A stretch of 64,000 nucleotides of DNA from Xanthomonas hortorum. Lineage in GTDB: Bacteria > Pseudomonadota > Gammaproteobacteria > Xanthomonadales > Xanthomonadaceae. Shown piece by piece: positions 47,329 through 55,314 of the stretch. Position 1 is the stretch's first letter, and each line of letters begins with the position of its first letter. A program made the translations under genes and the position numbers. The stretch lies in the NCBI RefSeq assembly GCF_024339125.1, contig NZ_CP101417.1:62001-126000 (forward strand). The letters run 5' to 3'. The notes under the pieces are model-generated. The model saw only the letters and a program-made list of their open reading frames with translations. It did not search any database and was not told where the DNA came from.

Positions 47329-48105
47329 ATGCGCACGATCGGTTTTTGGCAGCGCGCGTTCTGCGTGCTGATGCTCGCCCTGCCCGTCCTGGCCACTGCG
47401 CAGACTGCACCGGTGACGGTGTTTGCCGCAGCAAGCTTGAAGGAATCCATGGACGAGGCTGCGGCCGCTTACGAAAAGGCGACCGGCACGCCGGTACGCG
47501 TGTCGTATGCCGCCAGCTCCGCACTGGCACGCCAGATCGAGCAAGGCGCACCGGCAGACGTGTTCTTCTCGGCCGATCTGGAATGGATGGATTATCTGCA
47601 GCAGCGCGGCCTAGTGCTGCCGGCGCAGCGCCACAACCTGCTCGGCAACACGCTGGTGCTGATCGCCCCGGCCGCCAGCAAGGTGCGCGTGGACCCGCGC
47701 AAACCTGGCGCGATTGCCAAGGCCCTCGGCGACAGCGGCCGCCTGGCGGTTGGCCAGACCACCAGCGTGCCGGCCGGCAAATACGCCGCCGCATCGCTGC
47801 GCAAACTCGGCCAGTGGGATGGGGTGAGCAACCGCCTGGCTGAGTCGGAGAGCGTGCGCGCCGCATTGATGCTGGTGTCGCGTGGCGAAGCGCCGCTGGG
47901 CATCGTGTACGGCTCTGACGCACGCGCCGACCCCAAGGTGCGCGTGGTCGCCACGTTTCCCGACGACAGCCACGATGCGATCGTGTATCCGGTCGCTGCA
48001 TTGAAGAACAGCAGCAATCCCGACACCGTCAAGTTCGTGCAATGGCTGAGCAGCAAACCGGCCAAGGCGATCTTCACCCGCCGCGGTTTTTCGTTGACCG
48101 ATTGA
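47329..48105 (+). CDS. modA: Molybdate ABC transporter, periplasmic binding protein
   Basis: 258 residues with a signal peptide ending ATAQ. The mature start [19 protein letters not shown] is typical of ModA, and NTLVLIAP plus the GIVYGSDA segment line the oxyanion pocket. It binds molybdate (or tungstate) and delivers it to ModBC. A GGAG precedes ATG 47329. First gene of modABC. Confidence 0.94.
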   Translation: MRTIGFWQRAFCVLMLALPVLATAQTAPVTVFAAASLKESMDEAAAAYEKATGTPVRVSYAASSALARQIEQGAPADVFFSADLEWMDYLQQRGLVLPAQRHNLLGNTLVLIAPAASKVRVDPRKPGAIAKALGDSGRLAVGQTTSVPAGKYAAASLRKLGQWDGVSNRLAESESVRAALMLVSRGEAPLGIVYGSDARADPKVRVVATFPDDSHDAIVYPVAALKNSSNPDTVKFVQWLSSKPAKAIFTRRGFSLTD

Positions 48106-48120
48106 GGCGCGCCGTTGTCG

Positions 48121-48807
48121 ATGTTCACCCCGCAAGAGCTGACCGCGATCGGCTTGAGTCTCAAGGTCGCGATCGTTGCCGCCATCGCCAGCCTGCCGCC
48201 GGGTATTGCCTGCGGTTGGTTGCTGGCGCGGCGCCGCTTTCCGGGCAAGGCCCTGTTGGACGCGTTACTGCACTTGCCCTTGGTGATGCCACCGGTGGTG
48301 ACCGGCTATGCGTTGCTGGTGGTGCTGGGCACGCAGGGGCCGGTCGGTAGCTGGCTGCTGGAATACTTCGGCATCCAGTTCGCATTCCGTTGGACCGGCG
48401 CGGCGCTGGCATGCGCGGTGATGGGCTTTCCGTTGATGGTGCGCGCCATTCGCCTGTCCATCGAAGCCACCGACCGCCGCCTGGAAGCGGCCGCCGCTAC
48501 GCTCGGCGCCGGTCCGTGGCGGGTGTTCTTCAGCATCACCTTGCCGCTGGCCTGGCCGGGTCTGGTCGCTGGCACGGTGCTGGCATTCGCCAAGGCCTTG
48601 GGCGAGTTCGGCGCCACCATTACCTTCGTCTCCAACATCCCTGGCGAAACCCAGACCTTGTCGTCGGCCATCTACGGCTTGATGCAGGTGCCGGGCATGG
48701 AATCGGGCGTGTGGCGGCTGGCCGGAGTTGCATTGGCGATCTCGCTGGCGGCGCTGCTGTTGTCCGAATGGCTGGTACGCAGGCCGCATCCGCGTGAGGA
48801 AGACTGA
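48121..48807 (+). CDS. modB: Molybdate ABC transporter permease
   Basis: 228 residues with about five membrane helices and the permease EAA loop (EAAAATLGAGPWRVFFSITLP). It forms the channel with ModC. ATG 48121 is used; a TTG two codons earlier (48115) lies nearer to a GAGG and could be the true start. Its stop shares a base with the modC ATG (TGATG). Confidence 0.94.
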   Translation: MFTPQELTAIGLSLKVAIVAAIASLPPGIACGWLLARRRFPGKALLDALLHLPLVMPPVVTGYALLVVLGTQGPVGSWLLEYFGIQFAFRWTGAALACAVMGFPLMVRAIRLSIEATDRRLEAAAATLGAGPWRVFFSITLPLAWPGLVAGTVLAFAKALGEFGATITFVSNIPGETQTLSSAIYGLMQVPGMESGVWRLAGVALAISLAALLLSEWLVRRPHPREED

Positions 48808-49421
48808 TGCTGGACATCGATCTGCAATTGCAGCGCGGCAACTTCCAACGCCACATCCGGATTCAGGACGCCGCCCGCGTGGTGGCCTTGGTCGGCCCGT
48901 CCGGTGCCGGCAAGACCACCGTGCTCAACGCGATCGCCGGGCTGGTGCGACCACAGGCCGGGCATATCCGCATCGATGGGCGGTGTCTGTACGATGCCCG
49001 GCAAGGCGTGAACCTGCCCACGCACAAACGCAGGATCGGCTACGTCTTTCAGGATGCGCGGCTGTTTCCGCATCTGGATGTGCGCCGCAATCTGCGTTAC
49101 GGCCGGCATGCACGTGGCACGGCGCCGTTCGGTTTCGACGATGTGGTGGCATTGCTGGGGATTGCGCCGTTATTGCAACGCCGGCCGCGCAATTTGTCCG
49201 GTGGCGAAGCGCAACGCGTGGCGATCGGCCGCGCCTTGTTGTCGCAACCGGCGATTCTGTTGTTCGACGAGCCCTTGTCTGCGCTGGATCAGGCGCGCCG
49301 CGAAGAGTTGATTCCCTACCTGCAGCGCGTGCGCGACGAGATCCGTCTGCCGATGTTGTACGTCAGCCACAATCCCGACGAAGTGCAGCGCATTGCCGAC
49401 AGCGTGCATGTACTGGAGTAA
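48807..49421 (+). CDS. modC: Molybdate ABC transporter ATPase, lacking the C-terminal TOBE/Mop domain
   Basis: 204 residues, whereas typical ModC has about 350. The ABC domain is complete: Walker A VGPSGAGKTT, Q loop VFQDARLF, signature LSGGEAQRVAIGRAL, Walker B LLFDEPLSALD and switch histidine in SHNPDE. The stop comes directly after the RecA-like fold (SVHVLE). The missing C-terminal TOBE/Mop domain binds molybdate and mediates trans-inhibition in other ModC proteins. No remnant of it is visible in the following bases, so it is not a recent frameshift as far as I can see. Confidence 0.9.
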   Translation: MLDIDLQLQRGNFQRHIRIQDAARVVALVGPSGAGKTTVLNAIAGLVRPQAGHIRIDGRCLYDARQGVNLPTHKRRIGYVFQDARLFPHLDVRRNLRYGRHARGTAPFGFDDVVALLGIAPLLQRRPRNLSGGEAQRVAIGRALLSQPAILLFDEPLSALDQARREELIPYLQRVRDEIRLPMLYVSHNPDEVQRIADSVHVLE

Positions 49422-49453
49422 GCGCAGCCGGCAGCGCTGGTGCGTTGCGTCCA

Positions 49454-49482
49454 CCCGCTGACGCAAGGCCTGCGTCAGCGGG
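49454..49482. terminator. Hairpin between convergent modC and TonB-like lipoprotein genes
   Basis: A perfect 12-bp stem (49454-49465 with 49471-49482), loop AGGCC; it overlaps the stop codon of the minus-strand gene. No T tract on either side. Confidence 0.6.
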
Positions 49483-50059
49483 CAACCTTGCCGGTGCGCA
49501 CGCTGACCTTGCCCTGCCGCACCTCGAAGGTGAATGCGAACGACAGCGTCACCGGCACCGGTTCTTCGCCGGTTGCGCCGGTGCAGTCGTCCAGCGCCGC
49601 CGGTTGTGCCACACCAGGCGCAAACGTGCACATCGCGGCCGGCACGAACTGCCATTGCCGCACTGTGGTACGCACCGCCTGCACCAGATCGGCATTGCCC
49701 GGCAGCAGACCGGCCGCGCATTCGTCGCGATCGGACATCGGATCGACGCGCTGCACCGCGCCTTCGGCGGTCAGGATCACATGCGCGCACACGGTGGTCG
49801 GCGGCAAGCTCTGCCGTGGCGAATCGGCCGGCAGCACCGGCGCCGCGCTGCGCAGCGCGCGCGGCATGCGGAAGCGTTGTGTCGGCGCCAGCGTATAAGG
49901 CTGGATCGAAGAATCGCCGTCGCCTCCCGACTGCGCGCTCAGCATGCGCTGGTCGACCGAATCTTCGCGCTGGCTGCGCTGCTGTTCCTGCACACGTGGC
50001 GTTGCGCATGCGCCAAGCGACAGCGCCAGGACTGCGGCACAGATCGGAGCACCTCTCAT
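49475..50059 (-). CDS. Lipoprotein with TonB-C-like domain
   Basis: 194 residues. Lipobox LSLGAC gives lipidated Cys18, so it is membrane anchored. The C-terminal half (about 85-190) has a beta-alpha-beta pattern with HVILTAEGAVQRVDPM, LVQAVRTTVRQWQFVPA and VPVTLSFAFTFEV, as in TonB C-terminal domains, and contains four extra cysteines. Its ATG overlaps the stop of the BlaR1-TonB gene by 4 bases, so the two act in one operon. The function is unknown; a role in outer-membrane interaction is inferred. Confidence 0.72.
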   Translation of the reverse strand: MRGAPICAAVLALSLGACATPRVQEQQRSQREDSVDQRMLSAQSGGDGDSSIQPYTLAPTQRFRMPRALRSAAPVLPADSPRQSLPPTTVCAHVILTAEGAVQRVDPMSDRDECAAGLLPGNADLVQAVRTTVRQWQFVPAAMCTFAPGVAQPAALDDCTGATGEEPVPVTLSFAFTFEVRQGKVSVRTGKVAR

Positions 50060-51393
50060 CGCAGCGCCTCCTGCATCGCGCAGCCTGGCACAGCGCAACC
50101 GGCAAGGCGCTCGGAGGGTGGCGCATGCGATCGTGCAGCGCTGGCATTGGCGGTCTTGGTCGTTTGCTCAGGCGCATCCAGTTCGAACTTCACCGGCACG
50201 CGCACGTTCGATGCAATGGCCTTGCCCTGCGCGTACGCTGGTTTCAGTCGCCATTGGCGCGCTGCATCCAGCACCGCTTGATCGAAGACACCGGCCGGCG
50301 TGCTGCGCACGACGGCGATGTGCTGCGGTACACCGCCTGGGTCGACCTCCATTTGAAGTTCGACAAAACCCTCGATGCCGGCATCGAACGCAGTTGCAGG
50401 ATATTTAGGCGGTCGCATCGTGGTGAAATCCGCATAGTTCGACTCACGCATGCGAGTGACACCCGCCGCATCGTTGTCTGCAGGCGCGGCGTAAGACGCT
50501 GCTGCGATACGCGCTGGCTGCAGGGCCCAAGCGGCGGCACTGAGTGTTACCGCGAGCAATAGCACACCCCCACTGCTTGAGCGCGAACGCCTGGCATCTT
50601 TCAGTGGCTTGCGCAGCGCTGCAATCCGCTGTGTCAACGGATGCGCCGCAGCCCAATGACAGACGAGCGGTGTGCAACCGGCACCCAGCTGGGTCTTGAG
50701 CATCGCGGTGGCGTAGCTGCGTCGCTTGCCTGGATGCTGTGCCAGCACGGCCGCATCGCAGGCCAGTTCCTGATCCAGCCGGAACGCGCGCCAGGCCAGA
50801 TGCATCAGCGGGTTGAACCAACCGATGCAGAGCATCAAGGCCGCAAGCAGATTGGCATGCAGATCGCCGCGGCGCAGATGCAGCCGTTCGTGCGCCAGCA
50901 CCAACGCGCGTTCGGCAGCGCAATAGCGCGTAGTGAAATCCGACGGCACCACGATACGTGGGCGCCAGATTCCCAGTGATGCCGGCAGCCCGGCGTCATG
51001 CGTTGCCGACCACACTGCATTGTCCAACGCGTGCAAAGGCCCAAGGCTGCGCACGAAACGATGCTGACGCTGCCACAGCATGGCTGCCATCAGCGCGGAA
51101 CCAGTCAGCCACACTGCCAATGCCAGCGTCGTCCACGCAGCAGCACCGTCATGCGCGTTGGAGAGCGCCGGCATCGCAGCAAGCAGCGGCACCTTCAATA
51201 GCGCAACATCTGATTGCGGGCTTGGCAGCACGGCGGCCAGCAAGGCGAGCGGAACGCATGCCCAGACCGTGTACGCCGCCGTTGCACCAAGCCAGCCGCG
51301 CAAGGGGCGCCGCAGGAGCAGACAGATCGATAGCGCGGCTGCGGTGTAAAGCGTTGCGCGCAGCAGTAGCGGAATCAGTGCGTCAGGGCTCAT
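50056..51393 (-). CDS. BlaR1-type M56 metallopeptidase fused to a TonB C-terminal domain
   Basis: 445 residues. N-terminal membrane helices surround an M56 peptidase domain with zinc motif HERLH (168-172) and a third ligand Glu209 in QELACDA. A membrane helix near 275-293 then leads to a periplasmic TonB-like domain (about 325-405: PKYPATAFDAGIEGFVELQM, QWRLKPAYAQGK, VPVKFEL). Canonical BlaR1 ends in a penicillin-binding sensor; here TonB-like sequence takes that place. BlaR1 cleaves the BlaI repressor on signal. The gene overlaps blaI by 11 bases. Ligand or mechanical input is unknown. Confidence 0.86.
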   Translation of the reverse strand: MSPDALIPLLLRATLYTAAALSICLLLRRPLRGWLGATAAYTVWACVPLALLAAVLPSPQSDVALLKVPLLAAMPALSNAHDGAAAWTTLALAVWLTGSALMAAMLWQRQHRFVRSLGPLHALDNAVWSATHDAGLPASLGIWRPRIVVPSDFTTRYCAAERALVLAHERLHLRRGDLHANLLAALMLCIGWFNPLMHLAWRAFRLDQELACDAAVLAQHPGKRRSYATAMLKTQLGAGCTPLVCHWAAAHPLTQRIAALRKPLKDARRSRSSSGGVLLLAVTLSAAAWALQPARIAAASYAAPADNDAAGVTRMRESNYADFTTMRPPKYPATAFDAGIEGFVELQMEVDPGGVPQHIAVVRSTPAGVFDQAVLDAARQWRLKPAYAQGKAIASNVRVPVKFELDAPEQTTKTANASAARSHAPPSERLAGCAVPGCAMQEALR

Positions 51394-51748
51394 CGTCCAA
51401 TTCCTTGATCAGCTTTTTCAATTCCGCGATGTCGGACGCGCTGAGCTTTCCGCGCTCGCTGAAATGCGCCACCAATGGCGCCACCCGCCCACCGAATAGC
51501 CGTTGCAGCAATCCTTCGCTCTGTTGCTGTACCCACTGCTCGCGTTGCAGCAGGGGGGTATAGAGATATTTGCGCCCGTCCTTCTGCGCGGCAATGGCGC
51601 CCTTGTTGAGCAGGCGATTGAGCAAAGTCTTGATGGTCGGCTCGGCCCAATCGGTCTGTGCCAGCGCTGCGACCACCTCTTCTGCCGTGCGCGGAGCACC
51701 GTCCCAGAGCACTTGCATCACTACCGCCTCTGCATCGCTGATCGACAT
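51383..51748 (-). CDS. BlaI/MecI-family transcriptional repressor
   Basis: 121 residues: winged helix (ISDAEAVVMQVLWDGAPRTAEEVV, then WAEPTIKTLLNRLLNKG) and a C-terminal dimerisation/cleavage helix region ending LIKELDDEP. ATG 51748 is chosen by family start; upstream codons run through the candidate operators. BlaI proteins repress their own operon and are cleaved by the partner BlaR1. It precedes the BlaR1-TonB gene by an 11-base overlap and is divergent from the acetyl-CoA hydrolase gene. Confidence 0.9.
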   Translation of the reverse strand: MSISDAEAVVMQVLWDGAPRTAEEVVAALAQTDWAEPTIKTLLNRLLNKGAIAAQKDGRKYLYTPLLQREQWVQQQSEGLLQRLFGGRVAPLVAHFSERGKLSASDIAELKKLIKELDDEP

Positions 51749-51752
51749 CCGA

Positions 51753-51786
51753 TTACATCCGTAATTTTTAATGATTACATGCGTAA
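51753..51786. promoter_or_regulatory. Twin palindromic operator candidates for the BlaI-like repressor
   Basis: TTACATCCGTAA (51753-51764) and TTACATGCGTAA (51775-51786) are both TTAC-N4-GTAA palindromes, and differ at one central base. Their centres are 22 bp apart, about two helical turns. They lie 5 to 38 bases upstream of the blaI ATG and could also affect the divergent gene. BlaI-family operators contain TAC/GTA half-sites. Confidence 0.75.
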
Positions 51787-51902
51787 ACCCAGTGGTTGTC
51801 AAGCCTGTTCCTCCTCGGGCTTCGGGCAGCGATTGCAGCGACCAACCGCAACGCCAACTGCCCAAGCAACCGGCTCGCCATCGGCTCGGCTACCCTGCAC
51901 GG

Positions 51903-53861
51903 ATGACCGAACATCTCACTGACCTGCCCTCCGCCGTGCAGCGGATCCTGCAAGATATCGAAGGCCCCTTGCGCGTCGGTGCGCCGCTTGGCATCGGCAA
52001 GCCGCATCGGCTGTTGAACGCCTTGTATGCGCAGCTCAAGGACACGCCGTCACGACCGCTGGCGCTGTACACGGCGCTGTCGCTCAATCCGCCCAAGCCC
52101 GGTGCGGGGCTGGAGGCGCGCTTTGCCGCGCCGTTTGTTGCACGCCATTTCGGTGACGACTTTCCGCGCTTGGCGTATGTCGACGACATGCTGCGCGACG
52201 CATTGCCGGCGCATGTGCAGGTGGAAGAGTTCTACATGCAGTCCGGCGGCTTGCTGCACTCCACCCAGGCGCAGGCCGACTACACGAGTCTGAACTACAC
52301 GCACGCCGCTGCGGCGGTGGCGCAACGCGCGCCCAACCTGATCGTGCAGAAGGTGGCGCGCGAACCGGGCGGTATGCGGTTGTCGCTGTCGTGCAACAAC
52401 GACATCACCCAGGACACGCTCGATGCGGTGCAGGCGCTCGGCCTGCCACGTCCGCTGTTGGTGGCGGAAGTGGATACGCAACTGCCGTGGATCGGCGGCA
52501 CTGCAGCGGTGGATGAAGCGTTCTTCGATCTGGTCATCGACCTGCCCGGCCCGTCGCCGCGCCTGTTCGGCTTGCCGCGGCAACCGGTGAACACCATCGA
52601 CTACGCGATCGGCTTGTATGCCAGCACGCTGGTGCGCGATGGCGGCACCTTGCAGATCGGCATCGGCACGTTGGCCGATGCGCTGAGCCATGCGCTGGTG
52701 CTGCGACAGACCGACAATGCGACCTATCGGCGCGTGCTGCATGCATTGGATCCGGAGCTGGAACAGCATCCTGCGGTGCACGCCAGCGGTGGTCTGGAGC
52801 CCTTCGAGATCGGCCTGTACGGTTGCAGCGAGATGCTCAATGAGGGCTTCAAGCAGCTGGTGGACTGCGGCGTGATCCGCCGCAAGGTCCACGACGATCT
52901 GCCGCTGATGCAGCGCATCGCCGACGGCAGTGCCGATGCGGCCGATCACGCGCGGCTGGCACGCGAAGGCGAGTTTCTGCATGGCGCGTTCTATCTTGGT
53001 TCGCCGGACTTCTACCAATGGCTGCGCGATCTGGATGCGGAGACCCGCGATGCCATCGGCATGCGCCGCATCAGCGAGATCAATCAGCTCTACGGCGGTA
53101 ACGAAACATTGGAGCGCTTGCAACGCCATCAGGCACGCTTCTTCAACTCCTGCATGATGGCCACCGCGCTCGGTGCAGCGGTGTCCGATGGGCTGGACGA
53201 TGGGCGCGTGGTCTCCGGTGTCGGTGGCCAGTACAACTTCGTTGCAATGGCGCATGCCTTGCCGCAGGCACGCAGCGCGCTGATGCTGCGGGCCACCCGC
53301 GATGCCGGAGCACATGCGGCCAGCAATGTGCGCTGGAATTATGGGCACACCACCATCCCGCGCCATCTGCGCGATCTGTACATCACCGAGTACGGCATCG
53401 CCGATCTGCGTTACCAGACCGATCAGGACTGCGTGCTGGCGATGGCGAGCATCTGCGATGCGCGCTTTCAGGATGCATTGCTTGCCACAGCAAAGGCATC
53501 GCGCAAGCTGCGTGGCGACCCTGTACTGCCTGCCCGCGCACAACGCAATACACCGCAAGCGCTGGAACAGGCATTGGCGCCGTTTCGCCGCGACGGCAGC
53601 CTGCCGGACTACCCACTCGGCAGCGACTTCACCGAGGTCGAGCAACGCGTGCTACGCGCCCTGACCTGGCTCAAACGCGCCACTGCCAGCAACAGCGCGA
53701 AACTTACGACGGTGTGGCGCGCACTGCTGTCGCGAGATGCGGGCGATGCAAATGACGCTGCCTGCTTGCAACGCATGGCATTGGACACGCCACGCGGCAT
53801 CGGTGAGCGCGTGCATGCACGGCTGCTGGCATACGCATTGCGCAAGACCAGATCGCACTGA
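51903..53861 (+). CDS. Acetyl-CoA hydrolase/transferase family protein
   Basis: 652 residues, longer than the usual 430-500. The C-terminal acetyl-CoA hydrolase/transferase domain is recognised by VVSGVGGQYNFVAMA, followed by RNTPQALEQAL-like tail. The middle (IDYAIGLYASTLVRDGGTLQIGIG and LEPFEIGLYGCSEMLNEGF) is CoA-transferase-like. It transfers CoA between acids or hydrolyses acyl-CoA. The ATG at 51903 fits the start of family sequence, with only a weak ribosome-binding site. It is divergent from the blaI operon and no partner gene is near. Confidence 0.85.
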   Translation: MTEHLTDLPSAVQRILQDIEGPLRVGAPLGIGKPHRLLNALYAQLKDTPSRPLALYTALSLNPPKPGAGLEARFAAPFVARHFGDDFPRLAYVDDMLRDALPAHVQVEEFYMQSGGLLHSTQAQADYTSLNYTHAAAAVAQRAPNLIVQKVAREPGGMRLSLSCNNDITQDTLDAVQALGLPRPLLVAEVDTQLPWIGGTAAVDEAFFDLVIDLPGPSPRLFGLPRQPVNTIDYAIGLYASTLVRDGGTLQIGIGTLADALSHALVLRQTDNATYRRVLHALDPELEQHPAVHASGGLEPFEIGLYGCSEMLNEGFKQLVDCGVIRRKVHDDLPLMQRIADGSADAADHARLAREGEFLHGAFYLGSPDFYQWLRDLDAETRDAIGMRRISEINQLYGGNETLERLQRHQARFFNSCMMATALGAAVSDGLDDGRVVSGVGGQYNFVAMAHALPQARSALMLRATRDAGAHAASNVRWNYGHTTIPRHLRDLYITEYGIADLRYQTDQDCVLAMASICDARFQDALLATAKASRKLRGDPVLPARAQRNTPQALEQALAPFRRDGSLPDYPLGSDFTEVEQRVLRALTWLKRATASNSAKLTTVWRALLSRDAGDANDAACLQRMALDTPRGIGERVHARLLAYALRKTRSH

Positions 53862-54001
53862 GAGCGGCTTTGCCGGGATGTGCCGAGAAACGATGTCATG
53901 GCGCGTTTATCGCATTGTGACCCACGACGGCAACACTGCGGAAAGCGTTGCGTCAAATTTGGCCGGGATGATGGCGACCACCTTCTTTCCGGCTTCGGTG
54001 C

Positions 54002-55177
54002 ATGCGCTTTCTACACGCTTTTTCGGCTTTGAATCCAGGAGATGACAGCAAAGCGAAGCCATCGCGCGCCAAGCGAAGCACTACGAGACACGTTGCATTT
54101 TTCGGCGTGTTGATGATGGCCAGCGTCACTTCACACGCCGCACCTCGCCTCACCGATCTGCAGTACATCGGTAGCCACAACAGCTACCACGCCGGCTTCG
54201 CCCCCAGCGAAGCGGCACTGCTGAAACAACTGAGCCCGGAATTGTTCGCAGCACTGGATTACCGCCATCCAGCGCTGACGCAACAGCTGGACGATGGCGT
54301 CAGACAGCTCGAACTGGATGTGTTTGCCGACGCGAACGGCGGCCGCTACGCGCATCCGGCGATCGTCGTGCAGATCGCCAAGGCCGGCTTGCCACCCGCA
54401 CCGCCAAGCGCACCAGCCGGCGTAATGGACAAGCCCGGCTTCAAGGTCATGCATGTGCAGGATGTGGATCAGCGCAGCAACTGCCAACCCTTGATCGCCT
54501 GCCTGCAGGAAGTGCGCGCGTGGTCCAAGCAGCACCCCGGGCACGTGCCGATCTTCATCCTGCTGGAAACCAAACAGGCAGCGGTGCAGCTGAGCTTTCC
54601 GACCGTGCAGCCGGAGCCGTTCGATACCGTGGCGCTGGATGCCTTGGATGCCGAACTGCGCTCGGTGTTTCAGCCCGGCGAGTACCTCAGCCCCGACCAA
54701 GTCCGTGGCACGGCAGCTACGCTCAACGCCGCTGTGCTCGCGCATGGCTGGCCATCCTTGCAGGAAGCACGCGGCAAGGTCGTCTTCCTGCTCGACCAAC
54801 GCGCGGCCGGTGCGAGCTACCTGCCCGGGCATCCGTCATTGCGCGGCCGCGTGTGCTTCACCAACGCCGTGCCAGGCGAAGACGATGCCGCGTTTACTGA
54901 ACTCAACGATGGCCCCGTCGAGAAGATCAACCAGCTGGTGAAAGCCGGCTATCTGGTGCGCACGCGGACCGACGCAGACCTGAAAGAAGCGCTGCACAAC
55001 GACACTACGCGCCGCAACAGCATGCTGGCCAGTGGTGCGCAATTGCTCAGCACCGACTTCCCCGCACACGAGCCAGCCAGCAACGGTTACGTGGTGCGCT
55101 TCGACGGCGATGCGGTCGCACGCTGCAATCCGCAGCTTGCGCACGCGCATTGCAAGGGCGTCGATCTCACGCATTGA
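54002..55177 (+). CDS. Secreted calcium-dependent phosphoinositide phospholipase C-like protein
   Basis: 391 residues from ATG 54002, with an uncertain start; 54113 is an alternative that shortens a long basic n-region. Export is likely (VAFFGVLMMASVTSHA). The catalytic-histidine motifs IGSHNSYH (His59) and KVMHVQD (His151), and QLELDVFAD for calcium binding, define the Ca2+-dependent PI-PLC group of bacteria. Expected reaction: cleavage of phosphatidylinositol or glycerophosphoinositol. A TonB-dependent receptor starts 137 bp downstream on the same strand. Plant phospholipid as a substrate is an inference. Confidence 0.87.
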   Translation: MRFLHAFSALNPGDDSKAKPSRAKRSTTRHVAFFGVLMMASVTSHAAPRLTDLQYIGSHNSYHAGFAPSEAALLKQLSPELFAALDYRHPALTQQLDDGVRQLELDVFADANGGRYAHPAIVVQIAKAGLPPAPPSAPAGVMDKPGFKVMHVQDVDQRSNCQPLIACLQEVRAWSKQHPGHVPIFILLETKQAAVQLSFPTVQPEPFDTVALDALDAELRSVFQPGEYLSPDQVRGTAATLNAAVLAHGWPSLQEARGKVVFLLDQRAAGASYLPGHPSLRGRVCFTNAVPGEDDAAFTELNDGPVEKINQLVKAGYLVRTRTDADLKEALHNDTTRRNSMLASGAQLLSTDFPAHEPASNGYVVRFDGDAVARCNPQLAHAHCKGVDLTH

Positions 55178-55314
55178 GTGGGGTCACGTCTGCAATCGCA
55201 CCACCCACGCCACACCACACAGACCTGTCGCAATGGAAGGCGTCGGCGATGCACGCCTGCGCCCGCGTTATCGGGCCTGGCACCCCACGTTCTCCAACTA
55301 CGCGAGCCAACTGC

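Noticed and set aside
49475..50059. Calling the lipoprotein a true TonB energy transducer
   Set aside because: It lacks the N-terminal ExbB-interacting helix and proline-rich spanner of TonB and has a lipobox; only the C-terminal fold looks related.
51903..53645. 531-codon minus-strand frame opposite the acetyl-CoA hydrolase
   Set aside because: Shadow of a well-supported gene; no motif or ribosome-binding site.
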